Source: Prorocentrum cordatum (lineage: Eukaryota > Sar > Dinophyceae > Prorocentrales > Prorocentraceae). From it: DNA of 50,573 nt. Positions 50,445-50,573 of the stretch are shown here, one piece after another. The number at the start of each line of letters is the position of its first letter. The first letter of the stretch is position 1. Made by a program: the position numbers and the translations under genes. The stretch is taken from NCBI GenBank assembly GCA_963575745.1, contig CAUYUJ010012102.1, forward strand, positions 407,878-458,450, in the 5' to 3' direction. Under the pieces are notes generated by a model, which was not told the DNA's origin, did no database searches, and worked only from the letters and a program-made list of their open reading frames with translations.

Positions 50445-50573
50445 CGAGGACGAGGAGGAGGAGGAGGAGGGGGAGGGAGGGGAGGGGGAAGGGGAGGGGA
50501 AGGGGGAGGGGGAGGGGGAGGAGGAGGAGGAGGAGGAGGAGGAGGAGGAGGAGGAGGAGGAGGAGGAGGAGGA
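50445..50573. repeat. (GGA)n tract running off the window
   Basis: GGA and GGGGA steps, pure (GGA)n over the last 55 bases. Confidence 0.95.

Noticed and set aside
1-50573. Spliced-leader relic (CCGTAGCCATTTTGG type), tRNA, 5S rRNA or CRISPR repeats
   Set aside because: Read for by eye on both strands and not found; a covariance-model search could still find diverged copies.

Overview
The window looks like nuclear DNA from a dinoflagellate. The main reasons are a non-LTR retrotransposon of a dinoflagellate type (CxxC-finger ORF1, then RNase H, AP endonuclease, reverse transcriptase, zinc fingers and a cytosine-methyltransferase-like domain), a gene whose introns use both GT-AG and GC-AG junctions, every recognisable gene on one strand (minus), and very dense short dispersed repeats with inverted ends. 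No species is claimed. No rRNA, tRNA, CRISPR array or bacterial-style operon was seen. Most long open frames are chance products of GC-rich or microsatellite DNA.

Region by region. 1-4.9 kb: purine-rich DNA, an intron-like element and two short inverted-repeat elements. 4.9-20.5 kb: one minus-strand gene for a three-RRM RNA-binding protein, rebuilt here as six exons (20316-20518, 19337-19763, 18572-18661, 10125-10192, 9896-9956, 4900-4979). They are in phase with each other and separated by introns of 168 to about 8,400 bp. The introns are full of (GGA)n/(TCC)n tracts, tandem repeats and dispersed elements. The 5' end of the gene was not found. 20.5-30.4 kb: no gene recognised; this is a mosaic of at least seven short repeat families, some with clear target-site duplications. 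30.6-40.2 kb: a nearly full-length LINE on the minus strand, with one frame break and a changed reverse-transcriptase motif. 40.9-42.0 kb: an open frame for a lysine-rich repeat protein. 42.3-45.6 kb: a large intron-like element containing about 1.5 kb of degenerate telomere-like TTAGGG/TTTAGGG repeats. 45.6-50.6 kb: more dispersed repeats, including a three-unit array of the commonest family, ending in (GGA)n.

The most notable signal is a family of intron-like elements. They have a small hairpin just inside a GT/GC/GA donor, a body rich in a CCAAGA-GGCCCC motif, and, in several copies, a second hairpin at or within two bases of the acceptor AG. One copy is a true intron of the RRM gene; the others lie in introns or intergenic DNA. 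This fits the 'introner' idea of transposable elements that make new introns, which is reported for dinoflagellates. The covarying stems and the telomere-like cargo deserve checking.
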